Shown: positions 38,163 through 47,696, counted from the first letter of the stretch. The stretch: 64,000 bases of DNA from Methylobacterium nonmethylotrophicum (GCF_004745635.1 NZ_SRLB01000012.1:186001-250000), one strand, 5' to 3'. Numbers and translations: made by a program. The notes: generated by a model from the letters alone, not told the origin.

Positions 38163-39398
38163 TTGACCTTTCCCCAGATCGCCGCGGTGGTCGTCGCCGC
38201 GGGGCGCGGCATCCGCGTCGGCGGCGACACGCCCAAGCAGTATCGCCGCGTCGGCGGCCAGGCGGTCCTGACCCGGACCCTGGCGGCGCTCGCGGCCCAT
38301 CCGGGCATCACCCGGATCCAGGTGGTGATCGCGGCGGACGCCGCCGCCTTCTACGACGAGTGCCTCGGTGACCTCGCGCCCGAGGCGCGGGTCAAGCTCG
38401 CCCGGCCGACGGAGGGTGGGGCTACCCGCCAGGCGTCGGTGCGGGCCGGCCTCGAGGCGCTGGGGGGCGGACGCGAGCCCGACCTGGTGCTGGTCCACGA
38501 CGCCGCCCGCCCCTTCGTCGATGCCGGCCTGATCGACCGGGCGATCGCGGCGGCGCAGAGCCACGGCGCCGCCGTGCCCGGCGTTCCGGTGAGCGACACG
38601 ATCAAGGTGGTGGAGCCGGACGGGCGGGTGCGCGAGACCCCCAAGCGCGAGGATCTGCGCGCGGTGCAGACCCCGCAGGCCTTCCGCTTCGCGCTCCTGC
38701 GCGAGGCGCACGGGCGGGCCGCCGCGGAAGGGCTCGACGGCTTCACCGACGACGGGGCGCTCGCCGAATGGGCCGGCCTGCCCGTGGCGGTCTTCCCCGG
38801 CGATCCTCGCAACCGCAAGATCACCCAGGCCGCCGACCTCGTCGAGGCGGACCGCGCCTTCTCGCCCGATTCCGGCGCCCAGGACGACACCATGACCCTT
38901 CTGACCCGTCTCGGCACCGGCTTCGACGTGCACGCCTTCACGGAGGGCGACCACGTCTGGCTCGGCGGCGTGCGCATCCCGGCCGATCGCGGCGTGCTCG
39001 CCCATTCGGACGGCGACGTGGTGCTGCACGCGCTCACCGACGCGATCCTGGGCGCGCTCGCCGACGGCGACATCGGCGTGCACTTCCCGCCGAGCGACCC
39101 GCGCTGGCGCGGCGCCTCCTCCGACCGGTTCCTCGCCGACGCGGTGCGGCGGGTCGCCGAGCGCGGCGGCGTCATCGACCATCTCGACATCACGGTCCTG
39201 GCCGAGGCGCCCCGCATCGGCGCCCACCGGGAGGCGATCCGGGCCCGGATCGCCGCGATCGCCGGCGTGCCGCTCTCGGCGGTATCGATCAAGGCGACCA
39301 CGACGGAGAAACTCGGCTTCGTCGGCCGGGCCGAGGGCCTGGCGGCCCAGGCCGCCGCGACCGTCCGGCTGCCCGCGGAGGCGCCCCATGATCGGTGA
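38163..39398 (+). CDS. ispDF: IspDF bifunctional isoprenoid enzyme
   Basis: 411 residues. Residues 1-240 are IspD (2-C-methylerythritol 4-phosphate cytidylyltransferase): [56 protein letters not shown]. From about 244 is IspF (MEcPP synthase): [52 protein letters not shown]. Together they catalyse two MEP-pathway steps. The fusion is common in Alphaproteobacteria. TTG 38163 has GGGAG 9 bases upstream and gives the family N-terminus; an ATG at 38064 is possible but adds a proline-rich tail. Confidence 0.93.
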   Translation: MTFPQIAAVVVAAGRGIRVGGDTPKQYRRVGGQAVLTRTLAALAAHPGITRIQVVIAADAAAFYDECLGDLAPEARVKLARPTEGGATRQASVRAGLEALGGGREPDLVLVHDAARPFVDAGLIDRAIAAAQSHGAAVPGVPVSDTIKVVEPDGRVRETPKREDLRAVQTPQAFRFALLREAHGRAAAEGLDGFTDDGALAEWAGLPVAVFPGDPRNRKITQAADLVEADRAFSPDSGAQDDTMTLLTRLGTGFDVHAFTEGDHVWLGGVRIPADRGVLAHSDGDVVLHALTDAILGALADGDIGVHFPPSDPRWRGASSDRFLADAVRRVAERGGVIDHLDITVLAEAPRIGAHREAIRARIAAIAGVPLSAVSIKATTTEKLGFVGRAEGLAAQAAATVRLPAEAPHDR

Positions 39399-39888
39399 CA
39401 CCGCCCTCATCACCCGCGCAAGCGTGCTGATCGCCGCCTATCGCGAGCGCAAGCGCCGCCTCGTCACCGCCGAATCCTGCACCGGCGGCCTGGTTGCGGC
39501 CCTGCTCACCGAGGTGGCGGGCTCCTCGGCGGTGGTGGAGCGCGGCTTCGTCACCTATTCCAACGAGGCCAAGGCCGAGATCCTCGGCGTCGACTTCAAC
39601 CTGATCTCGGCCCACGGCGCGGTGAGCGAGCCGGTAGCCCGTGCCATGGCCGAGGGGGCGCTCGCGCATTCCCGCGCCGACGTGGCGCTCGCCATCACCG
39701 GCATCGCCGGGCCGGGCGGCGCCACGCCGGCGAAGCCCGTGGGCCTCGTGCATTTCGGCCTCGTCGCCGCCGGCCGGGCGACCCGGCACATCGAGCGCCG
39801 CTACGGCGACCTCGGCCGCTCCGAGGTCCGGCGCTGCGCCGTCGAGGACGCGCTCGGCTTCCTGGAGATGGCGCTCGAGAAGGTGTGA
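39388..39888 (+). CDS. pncC: PncC/CinA C-terminal amidohydrolase
   Basis: 166 residues, the stand-alone CinA C-terminal domain, which deamidates nicotinamide mononucleotide. Signatures: [55 protein letters not shown] and [26 protein letters not shown]. It overlaps the ispDF 3' end by 11 bases, so it is translationally coupled to ispDF. The fold is complete, so lack of the N-terminal MoaB-like domain is normal for this form. Confidence 0.93.
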   Translation: MIGDTALITRASVLIAAYRERKRRLVTAESCTGGLVAALLTEVAGSSAVVERGFVTYSNEAKAEILGVDFNLISAHGAVSEPVARAMAEGALAHSRADVALAITGIAGPGGATPAKPVGLVHFGLVAAGRATRHIERRYGDLGRSEVRRCAVEDALGFLEMALEKV

Positions 39889-39910
39889 GGCGCCGTCCCT
39901 GCCCTCCCGG

Positions 39911-39970
39911 ACAACAAAAAGGCCGCTCTTGCGAGCGGCCGAAGTCGAGGAGGAACGCCCGCGATGGGCA
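39911..39970 (-). ncRNA. candidate small RNA with intrinsic terminator, minus strand
   Basis: Reading leftward: a -10-like CTATAC at 39982-39977, a small hairpin GCCC-ATCGC-GGGC, a single-stranded GTTCCTCCTCGACTTC with an anti-Shine-Dalgarno CCTCCT, then a perfect 8-bp GC stem (GGCCGCTC/GAGCGGCC) with a four-base loop, followed by TTTTTGTTGT. No coding gene on the minus strand ends here; the nearest (40369-40917) stops 450 bases earlier. The shape is that of a roughly 60-nt Hfq-type sRNA. The -35 box is weak. A plain terminator for read-through is the alternative. Confidence 0.45.
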
Positions 39971-40098
39971 TGCTCTGTATAGACGCATGGACATCGCGGT
40001 GATGTGCGTGGTCACACGCCGGGCGATCGCCGTCGGGGCGGGCTGTCGTTCAGGTTGGCGGCCTGTTCGATTGGTGCCCGACGATATCATGCCGACCG

Positions 40099-40135
40099 GG
40101 TTATTCCGGGCTCCGCTGCGCGGCCCCGGAACGAC
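40099..40135 (-). repeat. dispersed intergenic repeat, copy 3 (inverted)
   Basis: GGCTCCGCTGCGCGGCCCCGG within 40099-40135 is the complement of the core seen at 17691-17729 and 22746-22783. It sits in the 480-bp gap after pncC. From 40200 to 40368 the gap is slightly A/T-rich, with no further element I can identify. Confidence 0.7.
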
Positions 40136-40368
40136 GCAGTGGGTGTCGTTCCTGTCGGGCGCGTCAAACACGCTCTGATACGCGTTCCGCTCGATCTAAT
40201 TCGATAAAGATAGAACGCGGGATCGCCTGGAGAGGAGAGACGCGCTCAATATTTATTTAATCGCGCTAAGCATAGATTGTGTGAGTCCGCTAGTCTGCAG
40301 ACCCTGATCCGTGCGGGAGAGCGGAGATCTGCTCGAGACCGACATGACCCGTCCAAGCGAAACCCGCC

Positions 40369-40917
40369 TCACAGCTGCGGCTGGACGGCCCGCAGGATCG
40401 CGGCGGTGCTCTCGATGAAGCGGAGCGCCGCCCGGACCTTCTCGGCCGCCAGCGGCAGGCGGGCGCAGCGGGTCGAGAGGTCGTCCAGCCGGCGCTGCTC
40501 GATGTCGAGGATCTTGAGCGCGTTCGCGACCGCGAAGCGGATCGCGTCCTTGACCGCGGCGTCGTCGCCCGTCTCGACGAGCTGCCCCTCGATGGTGATG
40601 AGCGACTCGTAGCCGCCGAGCTCGTCCGAGATCTGCGTGAGCGCGCGCAGGGTATCGCGGACGCACTCGCCGTCAGCGGCCGGGAGATCGGCGCGCTCGG
40701 CGGTCCGCGCGACGTCGCCCACCACCTCCGCGTAGCGGGGCTTCATCTGGGCGATGGTGGCCCGGTCGGCCTGGCTCAGGATGCGGGCCGAGGCCGGCGG
40801 TCCGGGAAGCATCAGCGCGGCGGCCGCCGCGGCGGCGACCAGGCGCCGCCAGACCGACGACGGAGGCGGCCCTGCGAGGCGGGCGGCGACCGGGGGGAGA
40901 CGGCGTGCGATCGGCAT
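40369..40917 (-). CDS. secreted helical hypothetical protein
   Basis: 182 residues from ATG 40917. Residues 1-45 are an export signal (basic start, then RLVAAAAAAALMLPGPPASA). The mature part is mainly alpha-helical: ILSQADRATIAQMKPRYAEVVGDVARTAERADL, ADGECVRDTLRALTQISDELGGYESLITIEGQL, DAAVKDAIRFAVANALKILDIEQRRLDDLSTRC and AEKVRAALRFIESTAAILRAVQPQL. Two cysteines may pair. It is divergent from the peptide-exporter operon, 154 bases away, and could share its regulation. No family is recognised. Confidence 0.7.
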   Translation of the reverse strand: MPIARRLPPVAARLAGPPPSSVWRRLVAAAAAAALMLPGPPASARILSQADRATIAQMKPRYAEVVGDVARTAERADLPAADGECVRDTLRALTQISDELGGYESLITIEGQLVETGDDAAVKDAIRFAVANALKILDIEQRRLDDLSTRCARLPLAAEKVRAALRFIESTAAILRAVQPQL

Positions 40918-41071
40918 CGCGGTGACTTGTCGAGGACCGGGCACGGACCGCATCCGGCGGCCGCGCACCGTGCTGGCCTTCGCGAGTGTTTCTAATACAC
41001 TTGCCGCGCGGCTTGCCAGTCGGGTCGTCCCATTCGTAAGAGCCTTGCGACCGTGTCCGGGTGGAGATCGC

Positions 41072-42340
41072 ATGAGTTCATCCCCTCAGCCGATCTTCCG
41101 GGCCCGCGCCCTCGAGCGCATGGCCTCGCCCGAGCAGCTCGACCATCTCGTCCGCGTCACCCGGCCGGCCGACTGGGTGCTGGCCGCCGTCATCGCCCTG
41201 GTGCTCGCGACCGCGGTGACCTGGAGCCTGGTCGGGCGGATCCCGACCCGCGCCGCCGGCGAGGGAATCCTGGTCGGCGTCGGCGGCCAGGTGGTCGATG
41301 CCGTCTCGGGCGCCGGCGGCCGCCTCGGCGCGATCGCGGTCGCGGTCGGCGACCGCGTGGCGCAGGGCCAGCCCATCGCCGAGATCGTCCAGAACGAGAT
41401 CGAGCAGCGCTACCGCGGCGCAACCGAGGTGTATCGCGAGCGCGAGCGCGACCACGCCGACCTGAAGGCGAAAATCGCCGGCGAGCTGAAGACCAAGGCG
41501 GCCAACTTCGTCAAGGTCGAGCGGGCCTTCGACCAGATCGTGCAGGCCACCGACCAGCGGATCGACTATCTGTCGACCGAGGTGCGCAACCTCGAGGGCC
41601 TGCTCGCCAAGGGCATCACCACCCGCCGCGCGGTGGAGGACCGCCGTCGCGAGCTGATCGACGCGCGCCAGCGCCGCGAGGACGCCCAGAACGAGCTCCT
41701 GAAGCTCCGGGCGCAGAAGACCGACCTCGAGACGCAGCGCGAGCGCGAGCTGATGGAGTCGCAGTTCCGCCTCAACGAGGCGCGCCGGCAGATGGAGCAG
41801 GTCGGGGCCGAGCTCGGGCGCAACACCCGGGTGGTGAGCCCGATCGCCGGCCGCATCCTCGAGATCAAGGTCTCGCCCGGCTCCGTCCTGGGCGTCGGGA
41901 CCCCGGTCGTCGCGGTCGAGACGGAGGGCCATTCCCTCGAGGCGATCGTCTACATCCCGGCCGACAAGGGCAAGCAGATCCGGCCCGGCATGGAGGCGAG
42001 GCTCGAGCCGAGCACCGTCAAGCGCGAGGAATACGGCACGCTCATCGGCACCGTGATGTCGATCTCCGACTTCCCGATCACCCCGCAGGGCATGCTGGCG
42101 GTGCTCCACAACGACACGCTGGTCTCGCGCTTCTCCCGCGAGGGGGCGCCCTATGCCGCCCTGATCCGCCTGCAGCCGGATCCGGCGACCGCGAGCGGCT
42201 ACCGCTGGGCGGTCGGCCAGGGCCCCGACCAGCGCCTGAGCAGCGGCACCCTGACCCGGGCCGAGATCACGACCCGCGAGCAGCGGCCGCTCGACCTCGC
42301 GCTGCCGATGCTCCGGCGCCTCACCGGCCTGTCCGGCTGA
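41072..42340 (+). CDS. NHLP/NHLM-type bacteriocin system HlyD-family adaptor
   Basis: 422 residues. One N-terminal membrane helix (WVLAAVIALVLATAVTWSLVGRIPT) anchors a periplasmic adaptor. A half-lipoyl motif (AGGRLGAIAVAVGDRVAQGQPIAEI), a long coiled coil (about 100-250), a second half-lipoyl (VVSPIAGRILEIKVSPGSVLGVGTPVVAVE) and a beta-barrel follow. The truncated ending without an outer-membrane-facing extension, and the following two ABC genes, match the NHLM secretion protein family. It couples the inner-membrane ABC pumps to export. It is the first gene of the operon. Confidence 0.85.
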   Translation: MSSSPQPIFRARALERMASPEQLDHLVRVTRPADWVLAAVIALVLATAVTWSLVGRIPTRAAGEGILVGVGGQVVDAVSGAGGRLGAIAVAVGDRVAQGQPIAEIVQNEIEQRYRGATEVYRERERDHADLKAKIAGELKTKAANFVKVERAFDQIVQATDQRIDYLSTEVRNLEGLLAKGITTRRAVEDRRRELIDARQRREDAQNELLKLRAQKTDLETQRERELMESQFRLNEARRQMEQVGAELGRNTRVVSPIAGRILEIKVSPGSVLGVGTPVVAVETEGHSLEAIVYIPADKGKQIRPGMEARLEPSTVKREEYGTLIGTVMSISDFPITPQGMLAVLHNDTLVSRFSREGAPYAALIRLQPDPATASGYRWAVGQGPDQRLSSGTLTRAEITTREQRPLDLALPMLRRLTGLSG

Positions 42341-42344
42341 CGCC

Positions 42345-44546
42345 GTGCCGGGCGCCACCGACCACCCGGCCGGCGCGCGCGCCCCGCGCGACGCGCTCCT
42401 CCTCGGCCGCACCCCGGTGCGGGCGACGCCGGGCGTGCTGCAGATGGAGGCCGTCGAGTGCGGCGCGGCGGCCCTGGCCATCGTGCTGGCCTTCCACGGC
42501 GCCTGGGTGCCGCTCGAGGAGCTGCGCGTCGCCTGCGGCGTCTCGCGCGACGGCAGCACGGCGAGCAACATCGTCAGGGCCGCGCGCGGCTACGGGCTCA
42601 CCGCCAAGGGGTTCCGCCGCGAGCCCGCGACCCTGCGGGAGCTGCCGATGCCCTGCATCCTGCACTGGAACTTCAACCACTTCGTCGTGCTCGAAGGCGT
42701 GCGCGGTGCCCACGCCTTCATCAACGACCCGGCCGAGGGGCGCCGCCGGGTCAGCGCCGAGGAGCTCGACCTCGCCTTCACGGGCGTCGTCCTCACCTTC
42801 GAGCCGAATGCGGAGTTCCGCCGGGTCGGCCGCCGGCCGCAGGGCTGGCGCCTCCTCCTGCGCGAGCTGCGGGGCTCCACCGCGGCGCTCGGCCTCGTCG
42901 CGGCGGTGAGCCTCGCCCTGGTGGTCCCCGGCATCGTCATCCCGGGCCTCACCAAGGTCTTCGTCGACGAGGTGCTGATCCAGGGCGCGACGGGCTGGCT
43001 CGTGCCCCTCCTGATCGGCATGGGCCTCACGGCCCTCCTGCGCGCCGGGGTGACGGCCCTGCAGCTCTCGCTGACGCTGCGGCTGCAGACCAAGCTCGCG
43101 GTCGTGATGACGAGCCGGTTCCTGTGGCACGTGACCCGGCTGCCGATGGCGTTCTTCGCCCAGCGCCATGCCGGCGACATCGCGAGCCGCAACGGGGTCA
43201 ACGAGGACGTCGCCCGCCTGCTCTCGGGCGGGCTCGCCGGCCAGGTGCTCGGCCTCGTCTCCGTCGCCTTCTTCGCCGCCGCGATGGCGGCCTACGACCT
43301 GCCGCTCGCCGGCATCGCGGTCGGCCTCTCCCTCCTCAACCTCGTGGTCCTGCGCCTGATCGGGCGCCGGCGCGAGGACCTGAGCCGCCGCCTCGCGGTC
43401 GAGCGCGGCAAGCTCGTGGCGAGCACCGTCGCGGCGGTGCGCGGCATCGAGACCCTGAAGGCCAACGGCCTCGAGGACGATGCCTTCGGCCACTGGACCG
43501 GGATCCAGGCGCGGGCCCTCAACGCCGAGCAGGCGCTCGGCACCGCGTCCACGCTCCTCGACGTCGCCCCCGCGCTCCTCACCGGCCTGACCACCGCGGC
43601 GATCCTCGGATTCGGCAGCGTGCGGGTGATCGAGGGCGCCCTGACGCTGGGCGGCCTCGTGGCGTTCCAGTCCCTCACCGCGAGCTTCTCCGAGCCGATC
43701 GGCGCCCTCGTCGGGCAGGCGGGCGCCATCCAGGTGGTGCGGGGCGGCCTCGAGCGGCTCGAGGACGTCTACAACTACCCGGTCGACGCCCCCCCGGCAT
43801 CGCCGGCCGAGCCCTCCGCGCCGCGGCTCGGCGGGCGCGTCGAGCTCGTCGGCGTGTCGTTCGGCTACGCGCCGCTCCAGCCGCCGCTCCTGACCGACCT
43901 GTCGCTCACGGTCGAGCCCGGCACCCGCGTGGCGCTGGTCGGCCTCTCGGGCAGCGGCAAGTCGACCCTCGGGCGGCTGATCTGCGGGCTCAACCGGCCC
44001 TGGTCCGGGCAGGTGCTCCTCGACGGCCGGCCCCTCGAGGCGATCCCGCCCGAGGTGTTCGCGAACTCGGTCGCCTATGTCGACCAGGACATCGTGCTGT
44101 TCGAGGGCACGGTGCGGGACAACCTGACGCTGTGGGACCCGACGGTCTCCGAGGCCGACCTCTCCGAGGCGCTGAAGGACGCGGCGATCCACGCCGAGAT
44201 CGTGACCCGGCCGGGCAACTACGACTGCCCCACGATCGAGGGCGGCGCCAATTTCAGCGGCGGCCAGCGCCAGCGGCTGGAGATCGCCCGGGCGCTGGTC
44301 GGCAACCCGGCGGTCCTCGTCCTCGACGAGGCGACGGCCGCCCTCGACCCGGTGACCGAGCGGAGGATCGACGACAACCTGCGCCGGCGCGGCTGCACCT
44401 GCATCATCATCGCCCACCGCCTGAGCACGATCCGCGATTGCGACGAGATCATCGTCCTCGACCGGGGCCGGATCGCCGAGCGCGGCCGCCACGAGGACCT
44501 GATCGCGCAGGCCGGCCTCTACGCCCACCTGGTCGCACAGCGATGA
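42345..44546 (+). CDS. NHLP/NHLM-type peptidase-containing ABC transporter (C39)
   Basis: 733 residues from a GTG four bases after the adaptor gene. Residues 28-150 are a C39 peptidase that removes double-glycine leaders: the Cys in MEAVECGAAALAIVL, the His in NFNHFVVLEG and the Asp in INDPAEGRRRV. Then come six membrane helices and a C-terminal ATPase with Walker A VGLSGSGKST, signature FSGGQRQRLEIARALV, Walker B VLVLDEATAALD and switch His of IAHRLSTI. It both cleaves and exports a peptide. It overlaps the next gene by ATGA. Confidence 0.9.
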   Translation: MPGATDHPAGARAPRDALLLGRTPVRATPGVLQMEAVECGAAALAIVLAFHGAWVPLEELRVACGVSRDGSTASNIVRAARGYGLTAKGFRREPATLRELPMPCILHWNFNHFVVLEGVRGAHAFINDPAEGRRRVSAEELDLAFTGVVLTFEPNAEFRRVGRRPQGWRLLLRELRGSTAALGLVAAVSLALVVPGIVIPGLTKVFVDEVLIQGATGWLVPLLIGMGLTALLRAGVTALQLSLTLRLQTKLAVVMTSRFLWHVTRLPMAFFAQRHAGDIASRNGVNEDVARLLSGGLAGQVLGLVSVAFFAAAMAAYDLPLAGIAVGLSLLNLVVLRLIGRRREDLSRRLAVERGKLVASTVAAVRGIETLKANGLEDDAFGHWTGIQARALNAEQALGTASTLLDVAPALLTGLTTAAILGFGSVRVIEGALTLGGLVAFQSLTASFSEPIGALVGQAGAIQVVRGGLERLEDVYNYPVDAPPASPAEPSAPRLGGRVELVGVSFGYAPLQPPLLTDLSLTVEPGTRVALVGLSGSGKSTLGRLICGLNRPWSGQVLLDGRPLEAIPPEVFANSVAYVDQDIVLFEGTVRDNLTLWDPTVSEADLSEALKDAAIHAEIVTRPGNYDCPTIEGGANFSGGQRQRLEIARALVGNPAVLVLDEATAALDPVTERRIDDNLRRRGCTCIIIAHRLSTIRDCDEIIVLDRGRIAERGRHEDLIAQAGLYAHLVAQR

Positions 44547-47434
44547 ACGAGAGGGTTGTCGAACCCGCCGCGCCCTCCGCCGCGCCCACGGCCCGGATCG
44601 CCCTCGACGGACGCCGGCCCGAGCGGCTCGACGGGCGGGACCGGCCGCTCGTCATCGCCCGCGGCCACGCCGACGTCTTCCTGGTCCCGGCCTCCGGCGA
44701 GGCGCGCCGGCACCTCCTGCGCGCCGAGGCCGGGGACCTCCTCCCGCCGCTGCCGGCCTGGCCCGACGGCGCGAGCCGGATCGTGGCCCTCGGCGTCCCC
44801 GGCACCCTGGCGGAGGAGCCCGACGCCCTGCCGGAGGACCGCCTCGAGGCCTGGATCCTGCGCGTCTCCGCCCTGGTCGTCGGCCTGCATCCGGCCTGGG
44901 AGATGCGCGAGATCGCGGGGGCGCCGGAGCGCCTGGAGCCGGGCGAGCGCCGCCGCGGCCCGGCCCGGTCGGTGCGCTGGGTCGCGGTCACGGCCGGCAC
45001 GGCGCGGCCGATGGGGTGCGGGCCCGATGCGGAGGCCGGCGACCCCTGCATCCCGCTCGCGGCCGGCCTCTGGCTCGAGGCCGGCGACGAGGGCTGCACG
45101 CTCGCGCAGGCCGATCCGCCGACGGGCCCCGCCTTGCACCAGGCGCTCGACCGCTTCCACGCCTGCGCCTTCGCGGGCCTCGCGCAGGCCGAGGCGGCGC
45201 GGCTCGCCGCGGAGCGGGCTCGCCTGGCGCGCCGCCGGCAGGTCGACGCCGCGCGCGCCTCCGACCTCCTCGAGCGGCTCGCCGGGCTGGTGGTGCGCCG
45301 GCGGGCCGCGGGCCGCCCGCTCCGGGACGGCGGCGACGCCCGCGGCGACGCCCACTTCCACGGCGACGCCCTCTTGGCCGCCTGCGACCTCGTCGCCGCG
45401 ACGCTGCCGGCCCGGCTGGCGCGGCGGGCCGGCCGGGCGCGGCGCCCCGAGGAGCCCGAGGATCCCTTCGCGGCGGTGCTCGAGCTGGCCCGGGCCTCGC
45501 GCCTGCGGGTGCGCCGGACGCTACTGCGTGGGGCGTGGTGGCGGGGCGATCAGGGCGCGCTCCTCGCCTGGCACGGGGAGGCCGCCGATCCGGTCGCGCT
45601 GCTGCCGGACCGCCGCGGCTACGTGATGGTCGATCCCGCGAGGGGGCACCGGCGCCGCGTCGACCCGAGCCTCGCGGCCGGGATCGCCCCCGAGGCCGTG
45701 ACCTTCTACGCGACGCTGCCGGCCCGGGTGCTGCGGCTCACCGACCTCCTCGCCTTCGCGGCCGGCCCCGCCCGCGGCAACATCGCCCGTATCGCCCTCG
45801 CGGCGCTGATGCTGGCCGCCCTCGCCCTGGTAGTGCCGCTGATCACCGAGGTGCTGGTCAACTCGGCCGTCCCGCGCAGCCAGCTCGACCAGGTCGCGGT
45901 CTGCGCCGCCGCCCTCGCCGTCGCGGCGATCGCGAGCGCCGCCATCCAGGCGGCCGAGACCCTGGCGATGCTGCGCCTCGAAGGCCTCATCGACTGGACG
46001 CTCCAGGCCGCGCTCATCGACCGGATGCTCAGGCTGCGCGCCGAGCTGTTTCGCGACTACACCGCCGGCGACCTCGTCGGCCGCGTCATGGGCATCGACG
46101 CCGTGCGGCGCGTGCTCACGGGCCAGACCCTGCGCAACCTGCTCGCCGGCCTGTCCTGCGCGATCAGCATCGGGCTGATGCTCTACTACGACGCGCGGCT
46201 CGCCCTCGTGGGCCTGGGCCTCGCGCTCCTGCGCGGCCTTCTCATCGCGGCCGCGGCCGGGTTCCGGCTGCGGCACGAGGGGCGCCACTTCGAGGTCCAG
46301 GGGCGGGAATCGGGCTTCATCCTGCAGCTCTTCGCCGGCATCCCCAAGCTGCGGGTGGCCAACGCGGCGACGCGGGCCCTCGCCGTCTGGTCGGAGCTGT
46401 TTGCCGCCCAGAAGGCGCACCACGTCGCCGCCCAGCGCGTCGCCAACCGCCTCGCCACCGTCGAGGCCGCCTTCCCGACCCTGGCGACGCTCGCGATCTT
46501 CGCGGCCGCGATGCAGGGCGGGAGCAGCCTGACCCGGGATCTCGGCGCGTTCCTGGCCTTCTTCGCGGCCTTCGGCCAGGCCATGGCGCGGATCGGCGCC
46601 TGGGCGAGCGGGATCAGCGAGCTCCTGGTGGCGGTGCCGCACGTCGCGCGCCTGCGCCCGCTGCTCGCCGCCGAGCCCGAGGTGGCGGAGGACCGCAAGC
46701 CGGCCGGCGACCTCACCGGGGCGGTCGAGCTGTCGCGGGTGACGTTCCGGTACGGCGCAGCGGGCCCGCCGGTCCTCGACGACGTGTCGCTCAGCGTGGC
46801 GCCGGGCGAGTACGTGGCGATCGTCGGCCCGTCGGGCGGCGGCAAGTCCTCGCTGTTCCGCCTGCTCCTCGGCTTCGAGCGCCCCGAGGCCGGCGCCGTC
46901 TTCTACGACGACAAGGCCCTCGACACGCTCGACGTCGGCACGGTGCGCCGGCAGCTCGGCGTGGTGCTCCAGAACGGGCGGCTCACCACCGGCAGCCTCT
47001 ACGAGAACATCTGCGGCGGCGTGCCCCTGCCGATGGAGCAGGCGCTCGAGGCCGCCCGCCTCGCCGGGCTCGAGGCCGACATCCAGGCCCTGCCGATGGG
47101 CCTGCACACGATGGTGGCGGAGGGCGTGAACACCTTCTCGGGCGGCCAGCGCCAGCGCCTCCTCATCGCCCGCGCCATCGCGCGGCGCCCGCGGATCCTC
47201 CTGCTCGACGAGGCCACGAGCGCCCTCGACAACGCCTCGCAGGCGGTGGTGAGCGCGTCCCTCGGGGCGCTCAACGTCACCCGGATCGTCATCGCGCACC
47301 GGCTCAGCACCGTGCGGGAGGCGGACCGGATCGTGGTCCTGGTCAACGGGCGCATCGTCCAGTCCGGCCGCTACGCGGAGCTCAGCGCCGCGCCCGGCGT
47401 CTTCGCGCAATTCGCCGAGCGCCAGCTCCTGTAG
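44543..47434 (+). CDS. NHLP/NHLM-type second ABC transporter with large N-terminal domain
   Basis: 963 residues. Residues 1-400 are a soluble family-specific region, beginning with a cupin-like part (RPLVIARGHADVFLVPASGEARRHLLRAEAGDLLPPLP) and continuing through an arginine-rich helical stretch to the GYVMVDPARGHRRRVDP segment seen before the membrane domain of these proteins. Residues 415-690 are the six-helix membrane domain; 700-963 the ATPase: Walker A VGPSGGGKSS, Q-loop VLQNGR, signature FSGGQRQRLLIARAIA, Walker B LLLDEATSALD. It partners the C39 transporter. A candidate cargo gene follows 117 bases later. Confidence 0.88.
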   Translation: MNERVVEPAAPSAAPTARIALDGRRPERLDGRDRPLVIARGHADVFLVPASGEARRHLLRAEAGDLLPPLPAWPDGASRIVALGVPGTLAEEPDALPEDRLEAWILRVSALVVGLHPAWEMREIAGAPERLEPGERRRGPARSVRWVAVTAGTARPMGCGPDAEAGDPCIPLAAGLWLEAGDEGCTLAQADPPTGPALHQALDRFHACAFAGLAQAEAARLAAERARLARRRQVDAARASDLLERLAGLVVRRRAAGRPLRDGGDARGDAHFHGDALLAACDLVAATLPARLARRAGRARRPEEPEDPFAAVLELARASRLRVRRTLLRGAWWRGDQGALLAWHGEAADPVALLPDRRGYVMVDPARGHRRRVDPSLAAGIAPEAVTFYATLPARVLRLTDLLAFAAGPARGNIARIALAALMLAALALVVPLITEVLVNSAVPRSQLDQVAVCAAALAVAAIASAAIQAAETLAMLRLEGLIDWTLQAALIDRMLRLRAELFRDYTAGDLVGRVMGIDAVRRVLTGQTLRNLLAGLSCAISIGLMLYYDARLALVGLGLALLRGLLIAAAAGFRLRHEGRHFEVQGRESGFILQLFAGIPKLRVANAATRALAVWSELFAAQKAHHVAAQRVANRLATVEAAFPTLATLAIFAAAMQGGSSLTRDLGAFLAFFAAFGQAMARIGAWASGISELLVAVPHVARLRPLLAAEPEVAEDRKPAGDLTGAVELSRVTFRYGAAGPPVLDDVSLSVAPGEYVAIVGPSGGGKSSLFRLLLGFERPEAGAVFYDDKALDTLDVGTVRRQLGVVLQNGRLTTGSLYENICGGVPLPMEQALEAARLAGLEADIQALPMGLHTMVAEGVNTFSGGQRQRLLIARAIARRPRILLLDEATSALDNASQAVVSASLGALNVTRIVIAHRLSTVREADRIVVLVNGRIVQSGRYAELSAAPGVFAQFAERQLL

Positions 47435-47551
47435 GGCCGGCCGACGGGCCGCGTCCGCGCGGGCAGCCCCGCGCGGCCCGGCACATCCGTCCGGCGGGAG
47501 CCGTCGTACCGATGGCCCCGTCAACGGCACAGGCGGCCGCGGAGACTGGCG

Positions 47552-47696
47552 ATGCTCAAGATCGTCAAGGAAGGCATCGTCCGACCGCAAGCCGGCGTCC
47601 GACGCGCCGGCCCTCGCGGACGCGGCCTTGTCCCGGGCCTCCGGCGGCCTGAACCCGCAGCCGCTGCCGCCGCGCCGGGGCGGGCGCGGCCTCTGA
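47552..47696 (+). pseudogene. frameshifted candidate double-glycine precursor peptide (LNPQPLPP type)
   Basis: ATG 47552 has GGAG seven bases upstream and begins MLKIVKE. After the GAAGGC at 47570-47575 the coding signal jumps one base: every codon from TCG (47577) to the TGA at 47694-47696 ends in G or C, while the ATG frame loses that bias at once. Removing one G restores a 47-residue peptide. It has a polar leader (SSDRKPASDAPALADAALS), then RASGG, then LNPQPLPPRRGGRGL. The double glycine is where the upstream C39 transporter would cut, giving a 15-residue proline/arginine-rich product. Position, leader shape and terminator support a cargo role. The frameshift could be mutation, sequencing error or recoding. 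Confidence 0.6.

Noticed and set aside
42458-44542. Very long plus-strand frame extending from within the C39-ABC gene into the second ABC gene
   Set aside because: The part before 44543 is an alternate-frame shadow of the C39 transporter (arginine-rich, no motifs); the true start at 44543 overlaps the previous stop.
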